From positions 1 through 64,000 of the forward strand of contig VGHJ01000007.1 of assembly GCA_016868295.1 (NCBI GenBank): DNA of 64,000 bases, given 5' to 3'. The translations under genes and the position numbers were made by a program. Within the stretch, counting starts at the first letter, position 1; the number at the start of each line of letters is the position of its first letter. Of this stretch, positions 30,854 through 38,296 are shown piece by piece. The notes under the pieces were generated by a model. That model was not told where the DNA came from. It saw only the letters and a program-made list of their open reading frames with translations, and made no database searches. Origin of the DNA: Betaproteobacteria bacterium. Its GTDB lineage: Bacteria > Pseudomonadota > Gammaproteobacteria > Burkholderiales > Rhodocyclaceae.

Positions 30854-31597
30854 ATGCGCACCGCCCTCCTCGCCGACATCCACAGCAACCTCGAGGCGCT
30901 CGAAGCCTGCCTGGCCCACGCCCGGCGCGAAGGCGTGGATCGCTTTGCCTTTCTCGGCGACCTGCTCGGCTACGGCGCCGACCCCGGCGCCTGCCTGGAG
31001 ATCGTCGCCGGCCTGGTGCAGGAAGGCGCCCTCGCCGTGCGCGGCAACCACGACGAGGCCTGCCTCGGCGGCGTGCTGCCGGAGATGCATTTCATCGCGC
31101 GCGACGCCATCTACTGGACGCGCGAGCGGCTCGGCGAGGCCGAGCGGGCATTCATCGCCGGCCTGCCGCTGACGGTCGGCGAGGCAGACCGGCTTTATGC
31201 GCACGCCAGCGCCGAGCGTCCGCAGGACTGGATCTACGTCGTCGGCACCGAGGAGGCCGCGCGCGCCTTCGCGGCAACGCCGGCGCGCCTGGTGTTCGTC
31301 GGCCACGTGCACCACCCGCTGCTGTACTTCACGACGCCGGCGGGGACGCCGCGCCTGTTCGAACCGATGCCCGGCGTGCCCTTGCCGCTGTCCGACTTCC
31401 GCCGCTGGCTGGTCATCGCCGGCGCCGTCGGCCAGCCGCGCGACGGCAACCCCGCCGCCTGCTACGCCCTGCACGACCACGATGCCGGCACGCTGACGCA
31501 TTTCCGCGTGCCCTACGATGTCGACCAGGCGGCGCGCAAGATCCTCGATGCCGGGCTGCCGGAAAAGCTCGCCTGGCGACTGATCGTGGGGGAATGA
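30854..31597 (+). CDS. Metallophosphoesterase (calcineurin-like, YfcE/MJ0936-type)
   Basis: This 247-aa protein has the metallophosphoesterase motifs LLADIHSN near residue 4, FLGDLLGYGADP near 32, VRGNHDEA near 61 and FVGHVHHP near 150. Substrates of such enzymes range from phosphodiesters to diadenosine polyphosphates or phosphoproteins. The 3' end overlaps the kinase-USP gene start by 4 nt. If it acts on phosphoproteins or nucleotides it could oppose or feed the kinase; this is inference from position only. Confidence 0.87.
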   Translation: MRTALLADIHSNLEALEACLAHARREGVDRFAFLGDLLGYGADPGACLEIVAGLVQEGALAVRGNHDEACLGGVLPEMHFIARDAIYWTRERLGEAERAFIAGLPLTVGEADRLYAHASAERPQDWIYVVGTEEAARAFAATPARLVFVGHVHHPLLYFTTPAGTPRLFEPMPGVPLPLSDFRRWLVIAGAVGQPRDGNPAACYALHDHDAGTLTHFRVPYDVDQAARKILDAGLPEKLAWRLIVGE

Positions 31598-33009
31598 TGC
31601 TGGGCGAAGGCATGCTGGAGGCGGGTACGGCGGTGGGCGGATTCCGCGTGCGCAGCCTGCTGCACGAAGGCGGCATGGCGCTGCTCTACGATGTCGAGCC
31701 CGCCGCCGGCGCGGCGCCTTTCCCGCTCATCCTCAAGGTGCCGCGGCTCGGCTTCGGCAGCCACCCCGGCTGCCTGGTCGGCTTCGAGGTGGAGCAGATG
31801 ATCCTGGCGCGCCTCGTCGGGCCGCACGCGCCGCGCCTGGTCGCCAGCGGCGACGAGGACGGCGCGCCCTGGCTGGTGATGGAGCGCATCGACGGCGGCC
31901 GGCTCGCCGACGTTGCGGCGCACGCCCCGCTCGCGCCCGGCGAGGTCGCCCGCCTGACCGGCACCGTCGCCGCGGCGGTGCACGACCTGCACCGGCAGAA
32001 CGTCATCCACCTCGATCTGAAGCCCGAAAACGTGCTGTTCCGCGCCGACGGCACGGCCGTGCTGGTCGACTACGGCCTGGCGCGCCATGGCGAACTGCCC
32101 GATCTCGTCGAGGAGGAATTCGACCTGCCCGCCGGCACCGGCGCCGCCATTTCGCCCGAGCAACTGGCGGGCATCCGCTCCGACCCGCGCAGCGACCTCT
32201 TCGCCCTCGGCGTCATCGCCTACCGGCTGGCCACGGGCCGGCTGCCGTTCGGCGCGCCGACGACGCGCGGCGCCATGCGGCGGCGGCTCTGGCTCGACCC
32301 GCTGCCGCCGCGCGCCCACGCGCAGGGCCTGCCGCCCTGGCTGCAGGAGATCATCCTGCGCTGCCTGGAAGTGCGGCCGGAGGCACGCCATGCCACGGCG
32401 GCCCAGTTGGCGCACGACCTCGCCCATCCGCAGCAGGTGCCGCTGACCGAGCGCGCCGCGAGGCTGCGTCGCCGCGGTCCGCTCGTGGCGCTGCGCCGCT
32501 GGCTGCGGGCGTTCGGCGCACCGCCCGCGGCGGCGCCCTCGCCCGCGCGGCAGCTCTCGCGCGCGCCGCACGTGCTGGTGGCGGTGGACCTGGCCGACCG
32601 CCGCGAGGCGCTGGCGGAGGCCATGCGCGCCGCCCTGCGCAGGGCGTTGGCCGCAGAGCCCGGCCTGCGCGTGACGCTCGTCGCCGCGTGCCCGCCGCCG
32701 CCCTTCGGCGAGGAGACCGCGCCCGAACTGGCGCACGGCCAGCAGACCGCCGCGCTCATCGCGCTGCGACACTGGGCGCACCCGCTCGGCCTGCCGGCGG
32801 AGAAGCTGCGCATCCATGTCGCGGAGAGCACCGACCCCGCCGGCGCCCTGCTCGACTATGCTGCCGCGCACCATGCCGATCGGATCATCGTCGGCGCGCG
32901 CGGCCACTCCGCCCTGCGCCGCTACCTCGGCAGCGTCTCGGCGCGCGTCGTGGCGGAGGCCGCCTGCAGCGTCACCGTGGTGCGGCCGGCCGGCGAACGA
33001 CCGGATTGA
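31594..33009 (+). CDS. Serine/threonine protein kinase fused to a universal stress protein domain
   Basis: This 471-aa two-domain protein has a Hanks-type kinase domain at about 16-290. It shows a glycine-loop-like LHEGGMALLY, a candidate ATP lysine in LKVPRLG near residue 49, a catalytic loop HLDLKPENVLF near 139 (HLD rather than HRD) and DYGLAR in place of DFG near 160. A UspA domain occupies about 326-471, with VGARGHSALRRYLGSVS resembling the USP ATP-binding loop but one residue shorter. A cytosolic stress-responsive kinase is likely. It starts at ATG-ATG overlapping the phosphoesterase stop. Next to it are an enlarged YeiH-like transporter and another USP. Confidence 0.82.
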   Translation: MMLGEGMLEAGTAVGGFRVRSLLHEGGMALLYDVEPAAGAAPFPLILKVPRLGFGSHPGCLVGFEVEQMILARLVGPHAPRLVASGDEDGAPWLVMERIDGGRLADVAAHAPLAPGEVARLTGTVAAAVHDLHRQNVIHLDLKPENVLFRADGTAVLVDYGLARHGELPDLVEEEFDLPAGTGAAISPEQLAGIRSDPRSDLFALGVIAYRLATGRLPFGAPTTRGAMRRRLWLDPLPPRAHAQGLPPWLQEIILRCLEVRPEARHATAAQLAHDLAHPQQVPLTERAARLRRRGPLVALRRWLRAFGAPPAAAPSPARQLSRAPHVLVAVDLADRREALAEAMRAALRRALAAEPGLRVTLVAACPPPPFGEETAPELAHGQQTAALIALRHWAHPLGLPAEKLRIHVAESTDPAGALLDYAAAHHADRIIVGARGHSALRRYLGSVSARVVAEAACSVTVVRPAGERPD

Positions 33010-33116
33010 TTAGTCCATTGAATATTTCTATCACGGCATCGAAGCGATGAGTTTGCGGGCGGGCGTGTCTGGTTGTAGAAATAGCGGCCAATAACAAAAA
33101 ACATCCAACGACAAGA

Positions 33117-33126
33117 AAGAGGAGGA
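33117..33126 (+). promoter_or_regulatory. Strong ribosome binding site
   Basis: AAGAGGAGGA lies 4 nt before the start codon of the large YeiH-like gene. It is one of the strongest ribosome sites in the window and suggests high expression. The 120-nt gap upstream is comparatively AT-rich and probably holds its promoter. Confidence 0.6.
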
Positions 33127-33129
33127 GAC

Positions 33130-34812
33130 ATGATCTACAGCCACAAATCCCCTGCCCTGCTGATCATCGGCATCCTCATGCTGATGTGGGGCTGGCTGAA
33201 CAATGCCGGCAGCCTCGACGGCATGCAGGGCTGGTTGCATCCCGGCGCCTACAAGGAGCACAAGCAGGCAGTCGAGAAGCACGCCGCCGATGCCAAGGCC
33301 GCCGCCGAGAAGGCCGCGGCGGAGGGCAAGCCGGCACCCGAGGCGAAGCCGATGAAACCCTCGAAGTTCGACGGCACCAAGGCCGAGCAGGCGCAGCTCG
33401 CCTACATCCTCGGCGGCCTCTTCGCCGCCGTCGGCGTGCTGGTGCTGGTGATCCCGAAGAAGGAGGGGCACCTCGACTACTACGCCGGCGTGGTGCCGGG
33501 CATGGCCTTCATCGTCGGCATCGCCTGCGCCGTGCGCTGGATCCTCGATCCGATGTTCGCCAACTGGGGCAAGGCGGCGCAGCCGACGCTGGGCTGGGAC
33601 TTCGCCCGCATCATGAACCTCAACTACATCATCCTCGGCATCGTCCTCGGCATGATCATCGTGAACGTGTTCCGCATTCCCGCCTGGGCGAACAACGGCG
33701 TGAGAACGGCGCGCCTCTTCCTCAAGACCGGCGTGGTGCTGCTCGGCACGCTCTACTCGGCGGCCGAGCTGGCCCAGCTCGGCGCCCTGTCGGTGGTGAT
33801 GATCGGCTTCTTCGTGCTCGGCTCGGTCTGGCTGGTGCTGCTCTGGGGCCCGCGCATGGGCGCCAGCAACTCGATGACGGGGTGCTCTCCCTCCGGCGTC
33901 GGCGTCTGCGGCGTCTCGGCGGCGGTGGCCGCTTCCCCGGTGGTAAACGCCAAGGCGGTGGACATCGCCTTCACGCTCGGCACCATCCTGCTCTGGGGCG
34001 TGCTGTGCATGTTCACCTTCCCCACCATCGGCCAGCTGCTCGGCATGGGACCGGTGCAGTTCGGCGCCTGGGCCGGCACCGGCATCCTCAACTCGGCGCA
34101 GGTGGCGGGCGCGGCGCTGGCCTTCGACCCGCACGGCATCGAGACGCTGAAGGTCGCCGAGATCTTCAACATCACGCGCGTGCTGTTCCTGCCCCTCATC
34201 GTGGTGTGGCTGGCGGCCTGGTACGTCAAGCGCGAGGTCGGCGCGCAGAAGGTGGATCTGGGCAAGGTGCTGGTGGCGAAGTTCCCGGTGTTCGTCATCG
34301 GCTTCCTCTTCATGTTCCTGCTGTCCACGATGGGCGTGTTCGCCCCTTCCGGCCACTACCAGGGCAAGTACTTCGCCCACGAGCAGGTGAAGGAGGACAA
34401 GCTGCTCAAGGAGAAGGATCTCGCCGCCCTTCAGGCGATGCTGCCGAAAGTAACCAAGCCCGAGGAGACGAAGGCGCTGCAGGACCTCATCGCCAACCGG
34501 AAGCTCACCTCGCGCGAGCAGGATCACGTGCTGAAGGGCGTGGCCAAGGCAGCCAAGGACGACAAGGCGGTGAAGGACGCCATCGGCAACGCCAACAAGG
34601 CGGCCTGGCACGACTCGAAGATCATCCGCGCCTTCCGCGACTGGATTGCCTGGCTCTTCGCCATCGGCCTCACCGGCCTGGGCATGCAGATCACCGTGGC
34701 CTCGATCAAGCAGGCCGGCGGCAAGCCGCTCATCATCGGCTCGGTGGTCGGCACCATCAAGGCGATCGGTTCGCTGATCGTGGTGCTGCTGTTCGTCAAG
34801 GAATTCGTCTAA
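33130..34812 (+). CDS. Enlarged YeiH/UPF0324-like membrane transporter (putative sulfate exporter family)
   Basis: This 560-aa polytopic inner-membrane protein resembles YeiH/UPF0324 in its core: GVGVCGVSAAVAASPVV near residue 257, GTGILNSAQVAGAALAF near 318, and FNITRVLFLPLI near 350. Typical YeiH is about 350 aa. This one carries two extra hydrophilic Lys/Ala-rich segments, one near residues 38-85 after the first helix and another near 405-490 before the final helices. The substrate is unknown; the family is annotated as putative sulfate exporters without firm biochemistry. It is followed by a 44-aa membrane peptide and a USP. Confidence 0.72.
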   Translation: MIYSHKSPALLIIGILMLMWGWLNNAGSLDGMQGWLHPGAYKEHKQAVEKHAADAKAAAEKAAAEGKPAPEAKPMKPSKFDGTKAEQAQLAYILGGLFAAVGVLVLVIPKKEGHLDYYAGVVPGMAFIVGIACAVRWILDPMFANWGKAAQPTLGWDFARIMNLNYIILGIVLGMIIVNVFRIPAWANNGVRTARLFLKTGVVLLGTLYSAAELAQLGALSVVMIGFFVLGSVWLVLLWGPRMGASNSMTGCSPSGVGVCGVSAAVAASPVVNAKAVDIAFTLGTILLWGVLCMFTFPTIGQLLGMGPVQFGAWAGTGILNSAQVAGAALAFDPHGIETLKVAEIFNITRVLFLPLIVVWLAAWYVKREVGAQKVDLGKVLVAKFPVFVIGFLFMFLLSTMGVFAPSGHYQGKYFAHEQVKEDKLLKEKDLAALQAMLPKVTKPEETKALQDLIANRKLTSREQDHVLKGVAKAAKDDKAVKDAIGNANKAAWHDSKIIRAFRDWIAWLFAIGLTGLGMQITVASIKQAGGKPLIIGSVVGTIKAIGSLIVVLLFVKEFV

Positions 34813-34852
34813 CCCTCTCCCCCGACCCCTCTTCCGCACGCGGGAGAGGGGC
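34813..34852. repeat. GC-rich palindromic repeat
   Basis: A CCCTCTCCCCC half-element followed by CCCCTCTTCCGC-AC-GCGGGAGAGGGG lies between the YeiH-like gene and the small membrane peptide. It may form an RNA stem that separates expression of the two genes. Confidence 0.6.
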
Positions 34853-34869
34853 GTAGAAAGGAGCAAGTC

Positions 34870-35004
34870 ATGGCTGAAGAAGAGAAGAAGTTCGACCGCG
34901 GCACCCAGCTCTCGATTTTCGTCAGCGACCGCATGGAAGACGTCGGCGCGCTGGTGTTGGCGCTGGCCATCGCCATCGGCATCCTGATCGTCGTCGGCAA
35001 GTGA
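34870..35004 (+). CDS. 44-aa single-pass membrane peptide
   Basis: This short ORF, missing from the supplied track, has a charged N-terminal half (MAEEEKKFDRGTQLS) and a C-terminal hydrophobic helix (LVLALAIAIGILIVV) ending in GK. An AAAGGAGC ribosome site is correctly spaced. Its stop overlaps the following USP start by 4 nt (GTGA), strong evidence that it is translated. It may be a small accessory subunit of the preceding transporter; that is inference from synteny. Confidence 0.72.
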   Translation: MAEEEKKFDRGTQLSIFVSDRMEDVGALVLALAIAIGILIVVGK

Positions 35005-35462
35005 GCTTTATTCCGGAAACCCTGCTGCTGGCGCATCACGGGACGGACGGGGCAAAGCGGGCGGAGGCGGCGGCCTTCGCCTGCGCCGTCGCCAGCAGGA
35101 CGCGCATTGTGCACCTCTTCGTCGTTCCGGATTTCTGGGCCGGCATGCAGGGCGACGACTGGCTCAACAACGCCTGGACGCGCGACGCCTTCGCCGTGCA
35201 TGTCGAGCGCCAGCTCGACGCCGAGGCGACCATGGAAGTCGACGCCCTCGCCGCGCACTGCATGGCGCGCGGGTTGACCTGCAACAGCCTGGTGCGCTTT
35301 GGCGAGCCGGCGGAATGCCTGCTCGCCGTAGCGCGCGAAGTGCAGCCCGACCTCGTCGTCATCGGCCCGCCGCGGCCGAAAGGCACGCTGGGCTACCGCA
35401 GCCGCATGGACCTCGAGAAACTCGCCCGCGGCCTGACCGCCCCTTTGCTGATTGCCCGCTGA
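35001..35462 (+). CDS. Universal stress protein (UspA family)
   Basis: This 153-aa protein starts at GTG 35001, coupled to the small peptide gene. The Usp fold is suggested by LLLAHHGTDGAKRAEAAAF at the start and PDLVVIGPPRPKG near residue 116, but the Gly-rich nucleotide-binding loop is not canonical, so it may not bind ATP. It is the second USP-like module within 4 kb and probably works with the transporter and kinase-USP proteins. Confidence 0.75.
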   Translation: MSFIPETLLLAHHGTDGAKRAEAAAFACAVASRTRIVHLFVVPDFWAGMQGDDWLNNAWTRDAFAVHVERQLDAEATMEVDALAAHCMARGLTCNSLVRFGEPAECLLAVAREVQPDLVVIGPPRPKGTLGYRSRMDLEKLARGLTAPLLIAR

Positions 35463-36030
35463 ACCACCGACAGACAACGCCGCCTGGGTCGACATCGACC
35501 TGCCGCAGCCAGCGCAGGACGTCGCCGAATATCTGCGCGACGTCGAGCGCCTGCTGCGCCTGAATCCCTACCTCGAGATCCGCCGCTTCGAAAAAGCGCC
35601 GCAAGGTTTCGCGCTCGAAGCGCTCAACGAGATGAACGGATGTGCCGTGTCGCAGCGACTGACTTTCGACGCGGCGGGACTGCGCGGCTACGTCCTCCGC
35701 TACGACACGGGGCTGAAGCAGACCACCGAGGTCGCGGTCGAGCCGCATCGCGCGGGGTCCAGGCTGCGCATCCGCGAAACCTACCGCCCGCCCGCCGACG
35801 ATGCCGAGCTCGCCCAGGTCGACCGCAGCCTGACGCCGTGGGGGCAATCGATCCGCCGCCATTTCATGGGGTTGGCGCGCTGGGGCCGACTGCCCGGCTA
35901 CCGCCGCTGGCGCGAACGCGTCTGGCTGGGCATGAAGCCGCGCGAGCGGCGCGTGACGCGGCTCATCGTCTGGGCGACGCTCGTCGAATTCTTCGTCTTC
36001 GTCGCCGCCGTCTTTCTCTACCTCGGCTGA
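35452..36030 (+). CDS. SRPBCC-like protein with C-terminal membrane anchor
   Basis: This 192-aa protein probably uses TTG 35452, overlapping the USP end by 11 nt. The first 130 residues look like an SRPBCC/polyketide-cyclase-type beta-rich domain (LRDVERLLRLNPYLEIRRFE) and the last 22 form a transmembrane helix (VEFFVFVAAVFLYLG). No catalytic motif is evident. A copy of GACTGACTTT encodes RLTF in the middle of the domain. Confidence 0.6.
   Translation: MPAEPPTDNAAWVDIDLPQPAQDVAEYLRDVERLLRLNPYLEIRRFEKAPQGFALEALNEMNGCAVSQRLTFDAAGLRGYVLRYDTGLKQTTEVAVEPHRAGSRLRIRETYRPPADDAELAQVDRSLTPWGQSIRRHFMGLARWGRLPGYRRWRERVWLGMKPRERRVTRLIVWATLVEFFVFVAAVFLYLG
35657..35666 (-). repeat. AAAGTCAGTC motif copy 6
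   Basis: GCGACTGACTTTCG in the SRPBCC-like gene, encoding Arg-Leu-Thr-Phe. Exact ten-base match on the minus strand. Confidence 0.7.
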
Positions 36031-37220
36031 TCACGTTCCTCCGGCGGCTTGAGGCCGCGGAAGGCGCGCCAGAGCAATAGATCGTAGGCGATCTTCATGC
36101 CGGCGCCGATGAACAGCGGCGCGGCGAGCGAGGCGGCCTGCATCAGCCAGCCGGCGAAAGTGGGCGCCACCGCCCAGCCGCCGAGGCGCACGAGGTGCGT
36201 GACCCCGGATGCATAGGTGCGTTCCTCCGGCTGCACCACCGCCATGACGTAGGACTGCCGCGTCGGCACGTCCATCTCGACCAGTCCTTCGCGCAGCAGG
36301 AACAGCAGCGCCGCCACGGGGAAATTCGGCGCGAAGGCGACCGAGGCGAGCAGGAGGCTCGACGGGATGTGGGTGAACACCATGGTATTCACCAGTCCTA
36401 TCCGCGCCGCCAGCCACGCCGCGCCGAGGTGCGAAAGGGCATTCAGCACGCGCGCGGCGAAGAACAGGCCGCCGATCCACGCGGCGGAGACGGCGAAGCG
36501 CTCGAAGAAATAATAGGACAGCAGCGCCGAGCCGAGGAAGCCGCCGGCGATGCTGTCGATGGCGAACAGCGCCGAGATCTTCCAGACAATCTTTCTGCTC
36601 TCTGGCGACACCGGCCGGCGCGGGCCGGCGGCGCCGGTCTCCGCCGCCGATGACAGCGCGAGGGCCAGCGGCGCGCCGGCGGCGAGCAGCGCCGCGTAGA
36701 GCAGGAACATGGCGCGGAAGGCCTGCGTCTCGTCGACGCCCAGTTCGGCGAGCAGGGTCGGCGCCGCCGCCAGCAGCGCGCCGAGCGCGTGGCCGATGTC
36801 GGTGAGCAGGTTGTAGCGGGCGAAGGCGCCGGTGCGGCCGGCGTCGTCGGTGGTCGCCGGCAGGATAGCCTGCTCCAGCACCAGCGCCGCGCCGCGGTCG
36901 CGGCCCATGCCGTTGAGGATGCCGACGAAGGCCGCCGCCGCCATCGCCCACGGCGCGCTCACCCATGCCGCGCCGAGGCCGCCGATCGCACCGAGCAGGG
37001 ACAGCCCGAGCAGGCAGCGGCGCCGGCCGAGGCGGTCGCCGGCCCAGGTCACGATCACCAGCGCCAGCGTCGCGCTGGCGAGTCCGGCCGAGAGCACGGC
37101 GCCGATGGCGGCGGCGGAGAAGCCGAGCCGCGCCAAAGTCAGTCCCAGCAGCACGCCGGCCATGCCGGTGGCCAGCGCGCGCAGAAAAGCGGCGGCATAG
37201 ATGAGGCGGCGGTCGTTCAT
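36018..37220 (-). CDS. MFS transporter
   Basis: This 400-aa, 12-helix-like major facilitator protein begins MNDRRLIYAAAFLRALATGM and has an inter-helix 2-3 loop typical of MFS (WAGDRLGRRRCLL near residue 65). The start at 37220 is chosen because the upstream extension in the track comes from a repeat element. It converges with the SRPBCC-like gene, overlapping its end by 13 nt. The substrate is unknown. Its divergent position to chrBA may be coincidental. Confidence 0.82.
   Translation of the reverse strand: MNDRRLIYAAAFLRALATGMAGVLLGLTLARLGFSAAAIGAVLSAGLASATLALVIVTWAGDRLGRRRCLLGLSLLGAIGGLGAAWVSAPWAMAAAAFVGILNGMGRDRGAALVLEQAILPATTDDAGRTGAFARYNLLTDIGHALGALLAAAPTLLAELGVDETQAFRAMFLLYAALLAAGAPLALALSSAAETGAAGPRRPVSPESRKIVWKISALFAIDSIAGGFLGSALLSYYFFERFAVSAAWIGGLFFAARVLNALSHLGAAWLAARIGLVNTMVFTHIPSSLLLASVAFAPNFPVAALLFLLREGLVEMDVPTRQSYVMAVVQPEERTYASGVTHLVRLGGWAVAPTFAGWLMQAASLAAPLFIGAGMKIAYDLLLWRAFRGLKPPEERDQPR
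37135..37144 (+). repeat. AAAGTCAGTC motif copy 7
   Basis: CAAAGTCAGTCCC near the 5' end of the MFS gene (antisense), encoding Gly-Leu-Thr-Leu in a transmembrane helix. Confidence 0.7.
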
Positions 37221-37244
37221 AAGTCCGTCATTCCCGCAAAGATC

Positions 37245-37315
37245 CGTCATTCCCGCGAAAGCGGGAATCCACGATTGAGTGCCTCCCATGGATTCCCGCT
37301 TTCGCGGGAATGACG
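37245..37315. repeat. 27-bp perfect inverted repeat element
   Basis: CGTCATTCCCGCGAAAGCGG continues to ATCCA and is repeated exactly in reverse complement at 37289-37315, with a partial third copy at 37226. Each arm is itself a hairpin (TTCCCGCGAAAGCGGGAA). A related, more diverged element is at 53949. Such elements are common small dispersed repeats in betaproteobacteria. Confidence 0.75.
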
Positions 37316-37357
37316 AAGTTATTGTTATAAGTATTACTTTATTGTAGAGTTATTTAC

Positions 37358-38296
37358 ATGATCAAGCAAACCCCGGCCGACTGGCTGCTGCTCGTCACCA
37401 CCCTGCCGACGAAGAACGCCACGGCGCGCATGCGCCTGTGGCGCGCGCTCAAGGCGCACGGCTGCGCCACCCTGCGCGACGGCGCCTACCTGCTGCCGGA
37501 CCAGGCGAAGACGGAGCACGCCCTGGCGCGGCTCGCAGCCGACACCGAGGCGGCCGGCGGCAGCGCCCACCTGCTGCGGCTGGCGAGCCGCGACGCCGCG
37601 CAGGAGGCCGCCTTCCGCAAGGGGTTCGACCGCAGCGCCGACTACCGCGCCCTGCTCGATGCCCTCGGCAGGATGCCGAAGCGCGAGGTGGCGGCGCTGA
37701 AGGCGCTGAAGAACCTGCGCCGCGAGTTCGAGGCCATCGCCGCGACGGATTATTTCCCGGGCGAAGCCCGGCGCCAGGCGGAAGCAACGCTGCGGGCGCG
37801 CGAAGCCGCCGCCGGCGGCGAGCCGGCCAGCATCGCCGGCCGGGTGCGCCGTCTCGCGGCGGCTGACTTTCAGGGGCGCAACTGGGCGACGCGCAAACAC
37901 CCGTGGGTGGACCGCATGGCCTCGGCCTGGCTGATCCGCCGCTTCATCGACCGCAAGGCGAAGTTCCTCTGGCTCGACGACCCGAAGCGCTGCCCGAAGA
38001 AGGCGCTCGGCTTCGACTTCGACGGCGCGGCGTTCACCCACGTCGACGGCCGCGTGACGTTCGAGGTGCTGCTGGCGAGCTTCGGCCTCGAGGCCGACGC
38101 CGCCCTCGCCCGCATCGCCACCATCGTGCATTTTCTCGACGTCGGCGGCGTGCCGGTGGCCGAGGCGGCGGGCATCGAGGCGGTGCTGACGGGGCTCCGC
38201 GCCGTTTCATCCGACGACGACAAACTGCTGGCCGAGGCGAGCCGCGTCTTCGACGGCCTCTACAACAACTATCGACAGGAGAACCCCAATGAGTGA
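37358..38296 (+). CDS. chrB: Chromate resistance protein ChrB
   Basis: This 312-aa protein has the ChrB N-terminal domain and a C-terminal domain with the characteristic KHPWVDRMASAWLIRRFID near residue 184 and FDFDGAAFTHVDG near 218. ChrB proteins regulate, or are needed for, chromate-induced expression of chrA. It overlaps chrA by 8 nt. The upstream 40 nt are AT-rich (GTTATAAGTATTACTTTATT) and probably contain the promoter. A variant motif copy (GGCTGACTTTC) lies just before the conserved C-terminal domain. Confidence 0.88.
   Translation: MIKQTPADWLLLVTTLPTKNATARMRLWRALKAHGCATLRDGAYLLPDQAKTEHALARLAADTEAAGGSAHLLRLASRDAAQEAAFRKGFDRSADYRALLDALGRMPKREVAALKALKNLRREFEAIAATDYFPGEARRQAEATLRAREAAAGGEPASIAGRVRRLAAADFQGRNWATRKHPWVDRMASAWLIRRFIDRKAKFLWLDDPKRCPKKALGFDFDGAAFTHVDGRVTFEVLLASFGLEADAALARIATIVHFLDVGGVPVAEAAGIEAVLTGLRAVSSDDDKLLAEASRVFDGLYNNYRQENPNE
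37861..37870 (-). repeat. GAAAGTCAGCC motif (one-base variant)
   Basis: GGCTGACTTTC within chrB, in the linker between the two ChrB domains. It differs at one base from the motif core. Confidence 0.45.

Noticed and set aside
37221-37289. N-terminal extension of the MFS transporter (MGGTQSWIPAFAGM...)
   Set aside because: This peptide is the typical translation of the dispersed TTCCCGCGAAAGCGGGAA repeat, not part of the transporter.
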